Under the pieces are notes generated by a model that was not told the origin of the DNA, made no database searches, and saw only the letters and a list, made by a program, of their open reading frames with translations. A stretch of DNA of 64,000 nt from Pelorhabdus rhamnosifermentans (lineage in GTDB: Bacteria; Bacillota; Negativicutes; UMGS1260): positions 124,001-188,000 of the forward strand of contig NZ_JAHGVE010000001.1 of NCBI RefSeq assembly GCF_018835585.1, written 5' to 3'. Made by a program: the position numbers and the translations under genes. How positions within the stretch are numbered: position 1 is the first letter of the stretch; each line of letters begins with the position of its first letter. This document shows positions 44,355 through 52,360 of the stretch, piece by piece.

Positions 44355-44759
44355 GTGAAAGACCAATTGATTCAAGCGGCAAAGGAAGCGCGTGAAAATG
44401 CTTATGCGCCATATTCTAATTTTTTGGTAGGCGCAGCGGTGTATACGAGCAGCCACAAGATTTATCGGGGGTGTAATATTGAAAATGCATCTTACGGATT
44501 AACGAATTGTGCCGAGCGGACAGCTATTTTTAAAGCTGTTTCTGAAGGTGAACATAAGATCGAAGCGATTGCTGTTGTAGGCGATACGGAAGGACCGCTT
44601 TTTCCTTGCGGGGCCTGTCGTCAAGTGATGGCAGAATTCTGTGATCAAGACACGAAGATTTATTTGGCCAATTTACATGGCAATACGGAGGAATGGACGA
44701 TGGATCAATTGCTGCCTGGCGCTTTCCGGGCGGGTGATATGGAAAAAAATAAGGGGTGA
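44355..44759 (+). CDS. cdd: Cytidine deaminase
   Basis: A 134-residue zinc enzyme with APYSNFLVGAAVYTSSHKIY, the catalytic NCAERTA (Cys-Ala-Glu) and the zinc ligands of PCGACRQVMAEF. It turns (deoxy)cytidine into (deoxy)uridine for Pdp. GTG 44355 follows GGGAGGA. The length matches the short tetrameric type. Confidence 0.95.
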   Translation: MKDQLIQAAKEARENAYAPYSNFLVGAAVYTSSHKIYRGCNIENASYGLTNCAERTAIFKAVSEGEHKIEAIAVVGDTEGPLFPCGACRQVMAEFCDQDTKIYLANLHGNTEEWTMDQLLPGAFRAGDMEKNKG

Positions 44760-44785
44760 AAAATTGATTGTCTTAGGAGGAAGCT

Positions 44786-45961
44786 ATGCAATATTTAATA
44801 GCAGTTCTAGGATTCATTGTTACATTTTTTCTCGCCTATATTGTAAGCAATGACAAGAAAAAGATCTGTTATCGTCCGCTTGTCATGATGGTGGGGTTGC
44901 AGATCGTTTTAGCATTTGTATTATTAAATACCGGAGTAGGCGAGTTTCTTATCAGAGGATTTGCCACCACTTTTGAAAAATTAATTGCTTTTGCCATGGA
45001 GGGTATCGGCTTTGTTTTTGGCAGCATTGCGAAAGAAGGCCAAGTCGCATTTTTCTTCTCAGTATTGCTGCCGATTGTATTTATTTCAGTGTTGATTGGA
45101 ATTTTGCAATATATCAGAGTTTTACCATTATTCATTATGTATAGTGGATTGATTTTAAGTAAAATTAATGGTATGGGAAAGTTAGAATCCTATAATGCTG
45201 TAGCTTCGGCTGTTTTAGGGCAGTCAGAAGTTTTTATTTCCTTAAAAAAACAAATTGGTTTGCTGCCTGAGCATCGTTTATACACTTTGTGTGCTTCAGC
45301 CATGTCGACGGTGTCCATGTCTATTGTTGGGGCTTATATGAAGATGATTGAACCTAGGTGTGTCGTGGTAGCGTTAGTGCTCAATTTATTTGGTGGATTT
45401 ATCATCTCGTCGATTATTAATCCTTATAGTGTAGCAGAAGATGATGTTTTGCAAGTGCGGGAAGAAGCTAAGCAATCTTTTTTTGAAATGCTTGGTGAAT
45501 ATATTATGGATGGTTTCAAAGTAGCCGTTATTGTGGCAGCCATGTTGATTGGATTTATTGCTTTAATTGCGATGATCAATGCAATTTTTAAAGGAATTTT
45601 AGGTATCTCGTTCCAAGAACTATTGGGTTATATTTTTGCTCCACTTGCTTTTATTATTGGCGTACCGCTGCAAGATATCGTGCCAGCCGGAAGTATTATG
45701 GCGACCAAACTAGTGTCCAATGAATTTGTAGCTATGATTGATTTGTCACGAAATGCCAATCTTTCGGGTCGGACAGTAGAAATTGTTTCGGTATTCCTAG
45801 TATCTTTTGCCAACTTTTCATCTATCGGAATTATTACCGGTGCAGTGAAAGCCTTGCATGAAAAACAAGGTAATGTAGTGGCGCGTTTCGGGTTACGATT
45901 GGTTTATGGGGCAACTTTAGTCAGTGTATTGTCGGCAACGATTGCCGGATTATTTATTTAG
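44786..45961 (+). CDS. nupC: Concentrative nucleoside transporter, NupC type
   Basis: A 391-residue CNT-family cation symporter with about 8 to 10 hydrophobic segments. Family motifs include [33 protein letters not shown] and [13 protein letters not shown]. It imports (deoxy)nucleosides for the operon's catabolic enzymes. AGGAGG lies 7 nt before the ATG. Confidence 0.93.
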   Translation: MQYLIAVLGFIVTFFLAYIVSNDKKKICYRPLVMMVGLQIVLAFVLLNTGVGEFLIRGFATTFEKLIAFAMEGIGFVFGSIAKEGQVAFFFSVLLPIVFISVLIGILQYIRVLPLFIMYSGLILSKINGMGKLESYNAVASAVLGQSEVFISLKKQIGLLPEHRLYTLCASAMSTVSMSIVGAYMKMIEPRCVVVALVLNLFGGFIISSIINPYSVAEDDVLQVREEAKQSFFEMLGEYIMDGFKVAVIVAAMLIGFIALIAMINAIFKGILGISFQELLGYIFAPLAFIIGVPLQDIVPAGSIMATKLVSNEFVAMIDLSRNANLSGRTVEIVSVFLVSFANFSSIGIITGAVKALHEKQGNVVARFGLRLVYGATLVSVLSATIAGLFI

Positions 45962-45988
45962 GTCAAACAGAACAAGGAGACAGCTAGG

Positions 45989-47173
45989 ATGAAAGCAATA
46001 AAATTTAAACGAATTCATTTAGTTGTAATGGATTCTGTCGGAATTGGAGAAGCACCTGATGCAGCAAAATTCAATGATTTTGGTGTCGATACTTTGGGAC
46101 ATATTGTGCGGGAATGCGGCGGATTAAAGATGCCAAATATGGAGCGACTGGGATTTTTTAATATTCGTAAGATTCAAGGGACGCAATCAGTCGCCCGGCC
46201 TTTGGCCTATTACACGAAAATGCAGGAAGCATCGCGGGGCAAAGATACACTGACAGGGCATTGGGAGATGATGGGCCTTTATCTGGATACACCCTTCCGG
46301 GTATTTGCTGATGGATTTCCAGCAGATTTAATTAAGCGTATCGAAGAAAAAACTGGCCGCAAGGTGATTGGCAACAAGCCGGCAAGTGGAACGGAAATTA
46401 TCAAAGAACTGGGTGCCGAGCACATGAAAACAGGGGCACTCATCGTTTATACATCAGCTGATTCAGTTTTGCAAATTGCCGCCCATGAATCAGTAGTTCC
46501 CTTACAAGAGCTCTATGAAATTTGCGCATTTTGCCGAAAGATTACCCTGGATGATCCTTACCGGTTAGGTCGGATTATTGCCCGCCCTTTTGTGGGGGAA
46601 CCCGGTAACTTTACCCGTACTGCCAATCGTCATGACTATGCGCTGAAACCGTTTGACCGTACCGTAATGAATGAGTTAAAGGATGCTCACTATGATGTCA
46701 TCGCCCTTGGCAAAATTGCCGATATTTATGATGGCGAGGGAGTAACCAAAGCTATTCGGACCTTGTCGAATATGGATGGCATGGACAAATGGATTGCCAA
46801 TTTTGATGAAGAATTTACGGGTATTAGTTTTCTGAACTTGGTGGATTTTGATGCTTCTTACGGACATCGGCGTGATCCTCGGGGCTACGGAAAAGCCTTG
46901 GAGGAATATGATGCTCGCCTGCCGGAGGTATTGGCCAAGATGACGAAGGAGGATTTACTGATTATTACGGCTGATCACGGGAATGATCCAACTTATCGCG
47001 GCACCGATCATACTCGGGAATATGTACCTTTATTGGTGTATTCGCACCGCTTTGCGCTGGGGAAGGAATTGCCGATGCGGACAACTTTTTCCGATATCGG
47101 TGCGACGGTGGCCGAGAATTTTCAGGTGAAAAGGCCGGCATACGGAACAAGCTTTTTTGTGGACTTGCAATAA
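45989..47173 (+). CDS. deoB: Phosphopentomutase
   Basis: A 394-residue alkaline-phosphatase-fold mutase. Metal and phosphate residues appear in [26 protein letters not shown] (the catalytic threonine), [17 protein letters not shown] and SDIGATV. It converts (deoxy)ribose-1-phosphate to the 5-phosphate, the substrate of DeoC. AAGGAG precedes the ATG. Confidence 0.96.
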   Translation: MKAIKFKRIHLVVMDSVGIGEAPDAAKFNDFGVDTLGHIVRECGGLKMPNMERLGFFNIRKIQGTQSVARPLAYYTKMQEASRGKDTLTGHWEMMGLYLDTPFRVFADGFPADLIKRIEEKTGRKVIGNKPASGTEIIKELGAEHMKTGALIVYTSADSVLQIAAHESVVPLQELYEICAFCRKITLDDPYRLGRIIARPFVGEPGNFTRTANRHDYALKPFDRTVMNELKDAHYDVIALGKIADIYDGEGVTKAIRTLSNMDGMDKWIANFDEEFTGISFLNLVDFDASYGHRRDPRGYGKALEEYDARLPEVLAKMTKEDLLIITADHGNDPTYRGTDHTREYVPLLVYSHRFALGKELPMRTTFSDIGATVAENFQVKRPAYGTSFFVDLQ

Positions 47174-47198
47174 TGAATCAATTTGAGGAGGAATTGTC

Positions 47199-48500
47199 AT
47201 GCGAATGGTAGATTTGATTGAAAAGAAACGTGATGGCAAGGAATTAACAACCGAAGAAATATCTTTTATTATTGAAGGTTTTACCAAGGACGAAATTCCT
47301 GATTATCAAATGAGTGCATTTGCCATGGCTGTTTTTTTTCAAGATATGACGGAACGTGAACGGGCAGATCTAACGATGGCGATGGTTCATTCCGGGGATA
47401 CGATTGATTTATCTACTATCGAAGGAATAAAAGTGGATAAACATTCAACAGGAGGCGTTGGTGATACGACAACATTGGTACTTGCGCCGCTCGTAGCAGC
47501 TTTGGGTATTCCGGTTGCTAAAATGTCAGGACGTGGCCTTGGACATACCGGTGGAACAATTGATAAACTCGAGTCAATCCAGGGTTTTCATGTGGAAATT
47601 AGTAAAGAAGAGTTTATCAATCTAGTTAATAAAGCTAAAATTGCTGTTGTTGGACAAACAGGCAACTTAACACCGGCAGATAAGAAACTTTATGCTTTGC
47701 GTGATGTCACGGCTACTGTTAATTCAATTCCACTTATTGCCAGTTCGATTATGAGTAAAAAGATTGCTGCCGGATCAGATGCGATTGTTTTAGATGTAAA
47801 AACCGGGGCTGGCGCATTTATGAAAACGCTAGAAGATGCCAAAGAATTGGCACATGCCATGGTCAGCATTGGCAACCATGTGGGACGTAAAACAATGGCT
47901 GTTATTTCTGATATGAGCCAGCCTCTCGGCTTTGCCATCGGGAATGCTCTTGAAGTGAAGGAAGCCATTGATACTTTACAAGGCAAAGGTCCAAAGGACT
48001 TAGAAGAACTTTGTCTGGCGCTTGGTCGGCAAATGGTGTATTTGGCTAATAAAGCGGATTCGCTGGAGCAAGCAGAGCAAATGTTGAAAGAAGTCATCCA
48101 GAGTGGCAAGGCGCTAGCAAAATTTAAGGAGTTCATAGCTAATCAGGGTGGGGACGCTTCGATCGTAGATCATACTGAAAAATTGCCGCAAGCTGCTTAT
48201 TTGATTGAAGTACCGGCTAAAAAGACGGGTGTGGTGGCAGAAATTGTTGCCGATGCCATTGGAACGGCTGCCATGCTTCTGGGAGCAGGGCGTGCGACAA
48301 AAGAATCAAAGATTGATCTGGCTGTAGGCTTAATGCTGAATAAAAAAGTGGGTGATCAGGTGAAAAGCGGTGAGTCTCTTGTAACTATTCACTCGAACCG
48401 TCCCAATGTTGACGATGTGCTCAAGAAAATTTACGGAAATATCCACATTGCAGATCAGGGACAATCGCCCGTGCTTATACACGGCATTGTAACAGAATAA
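47199..48500 (+). CDS. pdp: Pyrimidine-nucleoside phosphorylase
   Basis: A 433-residue family 3 nucleoside phosphorylase starting [20 protein letters not shown]. The signature is [19 protein letters not shown], with the phosphate loop [12 protein letters not shown] and [10 protein letters not shown]. It splits uridine, deoxyuridine and thymidine with phosphate. GAGGAGG precedes the ATG. It closes the deo operon ahead of a terminator. Confidence 0.96.
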   Translation: MRMVDLIEKKRDGKELTTEEISFIIEGFTKDEIPDYQMSAFAMAVFFQDMTERERADLTMAMVHSGDTIDLSTIEGIKVDKHSTGGVGDTTTLVLAPLVAALGIPVAKMSGRGLGHTGGTIDKLESIQGFHVEISKEEFINLVNKAKIAVVGQTGNLTPADKKLYALRDVTATVNSIPLIASSIMSKKIAAGSDAIVLDVKTGAGAFMKTLEDAKELAHAMVSIGNHVGRKTMAVISDMSQPLGFAIGNALEVKEAIDTLQGKGPKDLEELCLALGRQMVYLANKADSLEQAEQMLKEVIQSGKALAKFKEFIANQGGDASIVDHTEKLPQAAYLIEVPAKKTGVVAEIVADAIGTAAMLLGAGRATKESKIDLAVGLMLNKKVGDQVKSGESLVTIHSNRPNVDDVLKKIYGNIHIADQGQSPVLIHGIVTE

Positions 48501-48520
48501 ATTTTTGTTCCTTTGTAACG

Positions 48521-48572
48521 AAACAGGACAGTGCTGAAGCGAAAGTTTCAACATTGTCCTGTTTCTTTTTTT
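48521..48572 (+). terminator. Terminator of the deo operon, GAAA-loop repeat family copy 2
   Basis: Twenty-nt arms with core ACAGGACAGTGCTGAAGC close on GAAA; two T's after a C start the T run (48566-48572). It is closely related to the hairpins at 41730 and 58601. Confidence 0.88.
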
Positions 48573-48574
48573 GT

Positions 48575-48622
48575 AGAATCGCAGGGACGGTTCTTTTTAG
48601 AATCGCAGGGACGGTTCTTTTG
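48575..48622 (+). repeat. Two tandem 24-nt REP-like units
   Basis: AGAATCGCAGGGACGGTTCT plus TTTT or TTTG occurs twice head to tail. The GGGACGGTTCT core is shared with the sites flanking the RAYT gene (57735, 58567) and the hairpin at 63534. The next 10 nt include GAGTCAA, as at 57753. Confidence 0.75.
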
Positions 48623-48644
48623 AGTCAAAAATCTAAGCGTAATA

Positions 48645-48779
48645 TATCGTAGTATTGTGCGGGGGAATGAATAAATAGGCACTATTTGAAGAAGGCAGAG
48701 AAAATTTAAGAATATAGAAGGAGTGGCAACTCGGAATAGCCAGACTGGCGGGAATAGCAAAGTGTGGTTGTAAAGGCTT
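48645..48779 (+). pseudogene. Internally deleted remnant of a RAYT transposase gene
   Basis: Nucleotides 48645-48710 align with 57838-57910 of the intact RAYT gene (shared ACTATTTGAAGAAG and AAAATTTA). Then 48728-48779 aligns with the last 60 nt of that gene (shared GGAATAGC, CAAAGTGTGGTTG and AAAGGC). About 580 nt between are missing and the frame is broken. With the REP-like units before it, this looks like a decayed, non-autonomous copy. It fills part of the 465-nt gap 48501-48965. Confidence 0.7.
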
Positions 48780-48787
48780 GGATTAAT

Positions 48788-48821
48788 TTGTCATTAATTT
48801 GTCACAATTATGAGTCATACT
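48788..48821 (+). promoter_or_regulatory. Pho-box-like site with weak -10
   Basis: TTGTCAT (48788-48794) and TTGTCAC (48799-48805) are 11 nt apart. CATACT follows after 10 nt, the same layout as at 12770. The gene at 48966 is next downstream. Confidence 0.35.
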
Positions 48822-48965
48822 TATATAAGTACTTGTTTGCAGGAAATTAAATACGGAATCTTTTGGTATAGAATGTGGATTTCACTTATGCACCGATCGG
48901 GGGTGCCTCATATGACGGATTTTCTACAAATATTGTATAAAAATTTATTGACGAGGTGATTTTTA

Positions 48966-49325
48966 ATGTCTAATGACATGTCATTCATACAGAATCAAAT
49001 TCAAAATGCTGCGCTTGTTCATCATGTCGGTGGTCACGGTCATGGCAAAATAATTAATAACATGTCAGTTACGGTTTGGGAAGATGAAAAAGAAATCAGA
49101 GTCAGATCTAAGCCAATTAACTTAACGATGACAGTTCAAATCAATGTAAATCCAGATACTGATTCAGATCAGAAGAAGCAAAAAAAAGAAAATTCTTCAC
49201 AGGGACAAAAAAAAGACGAGGAAATGGAAGAAAAACCATTTGGGTTAGATTCGTTAGAAATAATCGGTCAAATTAACAGGACAGTTTATACTTTGGCTAA
49301 TATTAAAAATTTTAATTACCGTTAG
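48966..49325 (+). CDS. Unknown 119-residue hydrophilic protein
   Basis: The protein starts MSNDMSFIQNQIQNAALVHH. It has a Gly/His stretch (HHVGGHGHGK, near residue 19) that could bind a metal, a beta-rich middle and a long charged linker of K, Q, E and S (about 62-90), then FGLDSLEIIGQINRTVYTL. No signal peptide or membrane segment is seen. GACGAGGTG lies 9 nt before the ATG. A short GCACC/GGTGC hairpin lies in its leader near 48890. Family not recognised. Confidence 0.6.
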   Translation: MSNDMSFIQNQIQNAALVHHVGGHGHGKIINNMSVTVWEDEKEIRVRSKPINLTMTVQINVNPDTDSDQKKQKKENSSQGQKKDEEMEEKPFGLDSLEIIGQINRTVYTLANIKNFNYR

Positions 49326-49335
49326 ACGTGTTTTT

Positions 49336-49506
49336 TTGAGAATCGCACATTGTTTAACATCTGGTAATGAACACATTTATATCCGAAGAGTTGGTATTGC
49401 TACCATGCTTTTGTTATTACGATTAAATGAATATATTTTAGAATATCATCAGGATGAAATTGTAGTCTTAGGACTTTCTATATCTGCGTATCAAAGAATG
49501 GATTAA
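49336..49506 (+). pseudogene. Small open frame, possible gene fragment
   Basis: A 56-codon frame from TTG 49336 reads GNEHIYIRRVGIATMLLLLR then ends SAYQRMD. There is no ribosome site and no full domain. The RRVGIATMLL stretch loosely recalls an acetyltransferase CoA loop. It may be the end of a lost gene. It lies in the 534-nt gap 49326-49859 with a terminator and an S24 fragment. Confidence 0.25.
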
Positions 49507-49523
49507 TCAGCATTGGAAAATTG

Positions 49524-49575
49524 AGATGAATAACATGCGCCTGAAAATTCAGGCGCATGTTATTCATCTTTTTTC
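49524..49575. terminator. Very long perfect hairpin, bidirectional terminator
   Basis: Twenty-two-nt perfect arms (core GAATAACATGCGCCTGAA) around AA are followed by T6 on the + strand. It covers the stop codon (49560-49562) of the minus-strand S24 fragment. Confidence 0.85.
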
Positions 49576-49753
49576 GGTTTCGGGATGGCCTTGGACCATT
49601 TTTCATAATCGTTGAGCGAGGGAACAGCTCTTTTTAGCAAGGCAATCAAGCGCCGTCGAGGACATCGTTTGAGGTCAGTAGAATATCTTTGTGATCGGGA
49701 TTAGCTGAGCGAAGTATCGCTTGGCTATTTTTGGCTAAATAATGGAGTGTGGG
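49560..49753 (-). pseudogene. C-terminal fragment of an S24-type repressor, copy A
   Basis: On the minus strand it reads TLHYLAKNSQAILRSANPDH and ILLTSNDVLDGA, meets TGA, and continues in another frame as LIALLKRAVPSLNDYEKWSK to a TAA at 49560-49562. The same residues appear in copy B at 51439-51995. The start and the helix-turn-helix part are missing. It is a decayed phage-type or LexA-like regulator. Confidence 0.65.
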
Positions 49754-49859
49754 AATGCAAAATTATTCTACGTTTTTACAAAAAATACCATGGTAGACAT
49801 GTTTAATGTTACATTATTATTGTAATAATTTGAGAGTTATAAAAGAGGGAGGGTACTTG

Positions 49860-50057
49860 ATGATTACGTATACGTTGAAAGATAAGCGTAAGTTGAAAGG
49901 AATGACACAAAAACAATTATCGATATATTCTGGGGTGAGTAAAAGTATGATTAGTGCTATTGAAAATGAGAGCAGAAACCCTACCGTATTTGTACTATGC
50001 CAATTAGCACGTGGATTAGGGGTTGACATCAAAGAACTTTATAAAGATCAACGATGA
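49860..50057 (+). CDS. Small XRE-family helix-turn-helix regulator
   Basis: A 65-residue protein that is almost only a Cro/C1 helix-turn-helix: LKDKRKLKGMTQKQLSIYSG, VSKSMISAIENESRNPTV and LARGLGVDIKELY. ATG 49860 is chosen because GGGAGGG is just upstream. A terminator follows. It probably binds DNA as a dimer; its target is unknown, and the neighbours are broken repressor genes and unknown genes. Confidence 0.85.
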   Translation: MITYTLKDKRKLKGMTQKQLSIYSGVSKSMISAIENESRNPTVFVLCQLARGLGVDIKELYKDQR

Positions 50058-50087
50058 AAAATAAATTACTTATCGATGTCAGAAATC

Positions 50088-50112
50088 ATCCCTACAAAAG
50101 TAGGGATTTTTT
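50088..50112 (+). terminator. Terminator after the XRE gene
   Basis: ATCCCTAC pairs with GTAGGGAT around AAAA, and a T6 run ends the site. Confidence 0.85.
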
Positions 50113-50400
50113 ATTTTTATTATTTTTTCCATAAAACACCATAGGGTTTTGGATCTATGTTATCTTGTCATTGTAAGATTTTAAACTTTCAGTATATCGG
50201 GAGGAGGTGATGATTTATGGGCAGGGTTTAAAAAAATGATTTTTTACTTAGAAATATCTAACGGTCTGTAATCATTAGAAAAATCAAGACAATAAGATAC
50301 TGGAGAGTTAAATTCTTACCAAAATAGATTTATTAGCCTATGTGGCCCTTTGAATGGTCATAAGAAGGTTAGTAAAAAAATCAAAAAGGGAGCGATTAAT

Positions 50401-51015
50401 TTGGCTAATTATAGTCTTAAAGCATTGATTGATAGTGAAACGGTTAAACAATTTAATAAATTAAAACAAAAAGTTGTAATTGTAAAAACGGGGGAAGATA
50501 GCACAAACAAATTGGCTTGGGTAACATTTTCTCCATTTGAAATTAACACTGTTGCATGGAAGGAAAACTATGGTTTGTATTCCTCTACCAATGAGATTCA
50601 GGGAAAGGTAAAGATTACAAAAGCTTCTTTTACAACTGCAGTTGATAAGCAGAGTTATACGTTTGAGAATGGTGTCTTTAATTCTCCGACAGATGACCCA
50701 GCACTTGAAAGCAATATGTACGAAATTACCAATAATATGACAGACTATGATGCTTTGGTCTTTGGTTTAGCACAAGATGTAATAGCGAATGGGGTTACGT
50801 TTGAAGGAAATCCAGTAAATGCTATAACGGTATTGCAAAACGAGTCAGCCACATTCATTCCACATGAAAAAATCATCATCTACATGGAATCTGATACAGA
50901 CGACGGCATGGTAATCTCGCATATTAAAAGTCAGGTTTTAGAATTAGACTTTACTACAGATGAAAATATGACGATCAAATATGACTCTAAGGTTGGAAAG
51001 TTTGTAAAAATGTAA
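50401..51015 (+). CDS. Unknown 204-residue protein, first of a pair
   Basis: Start TTG 50401 (MANYSLKALIDSETVKQFNK) is chosen because AAGGGAG is 8 nt upstream; a longer TTG frame from 50350 has none. The protein is hydrophilic and looks beta-rich, with no signal peptide or membrane segment, and ends TIKYDSKVGKFVKM. The 340-nt region 50058-50400 before it has a terminator and a strong GGAGGAGGTG followed only by tiny frames. The 91-residue gene lies 77 nt downstream. Family not recognised; a structural or prophage-derived protein is possible. Confidence 0.6.
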   Translation: MANYSLKALIDSETVKQFNKLKQKVVIVKTGEDSTNKLAWVTFSPFEINTVAWKENYGLYSSTNEIQGKVKITKASFTTAVDKQSYTFENGVFNSPTDDPALESNMYEITNNMTDYDALVFGLAQDVIANGVTFEGNPVNAITVLQNESATFIPHEKIIIYMESDTDDGMVISHIKSQVLELDFTTDENMTIKYDSKVGKFVKM

Positions 51016-51092
51016 GGCGGAATTGATTGGCAATGCAAGATTCATATGACGCAGTTAAGTAAATAAATCAAATAGAAAAGGGGAAAATAAAA

Positions 51093-51368
51093 ATGTTACA
51101 TCCAACAATAGGTAACAATGAGGTACTAGTACCTGGCACTTTGTACTTGTATGAAGGCGAGATGCCAGCATGTGTAAAATTAATGCAAGGTGAAAGCGCA
51201 ACAGTTCAATTTACCAATCAGCACTTAGAATTTCAATGGTCAGTGGCAGTATTGAACCAGCTGAACGAAAGAGTTCGAATTACACAGGGGGGTATCTTGC
51301 CAACAATGGTCAAGGTGACAGATGCGGCGCCAGGAGCTCAGGTGAAGCTTCTAGTCGACGCAGAATAA
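51093..51368 (+). CDS. Unknown 91-residue protein, second of a pair
   Basis: The protein starts MLHPTIGNNEVLVPGTLYLY and is predicted beta-rich (VKLMQGESATVQFTNQHLEF), without signal peptide. AAAGGGG lies 9 nt before the ATG. It probably shares a transcript with the 204-residue gene, as the only terminator comes after it. Family not recognised. Confidence 0.6.
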   Translation: MLHPTIGNNEVLVPGTLYLYEGEMPACVKLMQGESATVQFTNQHLEFQWSVAVLNQLNERVRITQGGILPTMVKVTDAAPGAQVKLLVDAE

Positions 51369-51390
51369 TAAAATATTAATATGAATAATC

Positions 51391-51428
51391 AAACAAGGAG
51401 CAGATCAATTTGCTCCTTGTTTGATTTA
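51391..51428 (+). terminator. Terminator after the unknown gene pair
   Basis: AAACAAGGAGCA pairs with TGCTCCTTGTTT around GATCAATT; the T run after it is short. Confidence 0.7.
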
Positions 51429-51438
51429 AATTTGAACT

Positions 51439-51995
51439 TTATTCATTTCTTGAGGGCCTTGGACATTTTAATTTGCTGTTCAAGAAACTGTTTGACGAAG
51501 GATGGAGAAATGCTATTTTGATTAGCAAGCAGGATGACATCGGACTATTTTTCATAATCGTCGAGAGAAGGAACAGATTTTTTAGTAAGGCAATTAAGAC
51601 GCCGTCAAGGACATCCTCTCCGGTCAATGGAATATCTTCATGATTCAGATTAGCTGAGCGAAGTATCGCTTGGCTATTTTTTTTGGCTAAAAAATGAAGC
51701 GTCAGCACTCCGGCTTCGTTGATTTTATGTGTGGCAATGATCTGACCGGGCTGGGGAGTTTCGGTTTTGCGAAAGAACGCCAGATCTCCTTTGTCGATGC
51801 CAATCAGCTTCATATTGTCCTGATTAATTTGACAAGCAAAGTCTGCCTCAATTTCTGGTGGAGAATCCATAAAGGACGCGGTAAGATCATGATTCAAAGT
51901 GTCAATGTTGGCGGGGATGATATCGAACACGGGAATCACGTTCTTGTTCTCCGGGTCAGGGCCGGTTCCTTTTAGCAGCCAGTCGGTTGTTACGC
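51439..51995 (-). pseudogene. S24-type repressor fragment, copy B
   Basis: Minus-strand reading gives TTDWLLKGTGPDPENK, the usual end of an XRE domain, then the S24 peptidase-like part (IEADFACQINQDNMKLIGID, KGDLAFFRK, SQAILRSANLNHEDIPL). After LIALLK the frame shifts, an amber codon appears in DDYEK*SDV, and the tail ends KMSKALKK. The catalytic serine of the DSM motif is replaced by asparagine (QDNM). The helix-turn-helix start is lost at the junction near 51995. It is a pseudogene in the 990-nt gene-poor gap 51369-52360. Confidence 0.7.
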
Positions 51996-52215
51996 GAATC
52001 TCAATCTTCCTAATGAAAATGGCGACCACCTTACCTGGTGGAGTAGTGAATATGGTACACTGGATGGTAACCAGGGCTTTAAAGGATATCGCGCCATCGT
52101 TGTTCATCATATGAATTCTCAACTTTATCTGGAAACCTGGTATGGCGATTACAAAAATCTAGTTACTCATGACAGAGCTGAAAAATATGGCTGGGATGTA
52201 ACGACTACCTTTTAG
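51994..52215 (+). pseudogene. 3' remnant of an unknown gene
   Basis: An open + frame without start reads ANLNLPNENGDHLTWWSSEY, then TLDGNQGFKGYRAIVVHHMN and LYLETWYGDYKNLV, and ends at TAG 52213-52215. Tryptophan- and tyrosine-rich sequence and no start codon suggest the tail of a lost protein. It meets the S24 copy B tail to tail near 51995, so a rearrangement joined them. A GACTACC/GGTAGTC hairpin covers its stop. Confidence 0.5.
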
Positions 52216-52360
52216 GTAGTCTGTTGAAAAAATTTTTCAACCTGACACAAAATATTATAAAATAACAAGTAAGCTAGAAATTTTCAGTTCATAAATGAGG
52301 GACTACTTGAAAAAAACAGTAAATGTTATCTTGATTTGAAATTTTACGGGGGATGGAATC

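Noticed and set aside
43836-44456. 206-residue minus-strand frame across deoC and cdd
   Set aside because: Spans two well-supported + strand genes and their junction; no ribosome site or domain.
48575-48622. Short CRISPR array
   Set aside because: Only two units lie head to tail without spacers, and the core matches RAYT flanks; no cas genes are in the window.
50210-50239. Nine-codon leader frame after GGAGGAGGTG
   Set aside because: The ribosome site is strong, but both possible starts (50210, 50217) stop within ten codons and no conserved peptide is seen. It may be a relic start of a lost gene.
51694-52114. Two + strand frames of 93 and 71 residues (51694-51975, 51899-52114)
   Set aside because: They are antisense to the S24 repressor fragment or out of frame with the + strand remnant; neither has a ribosome site.
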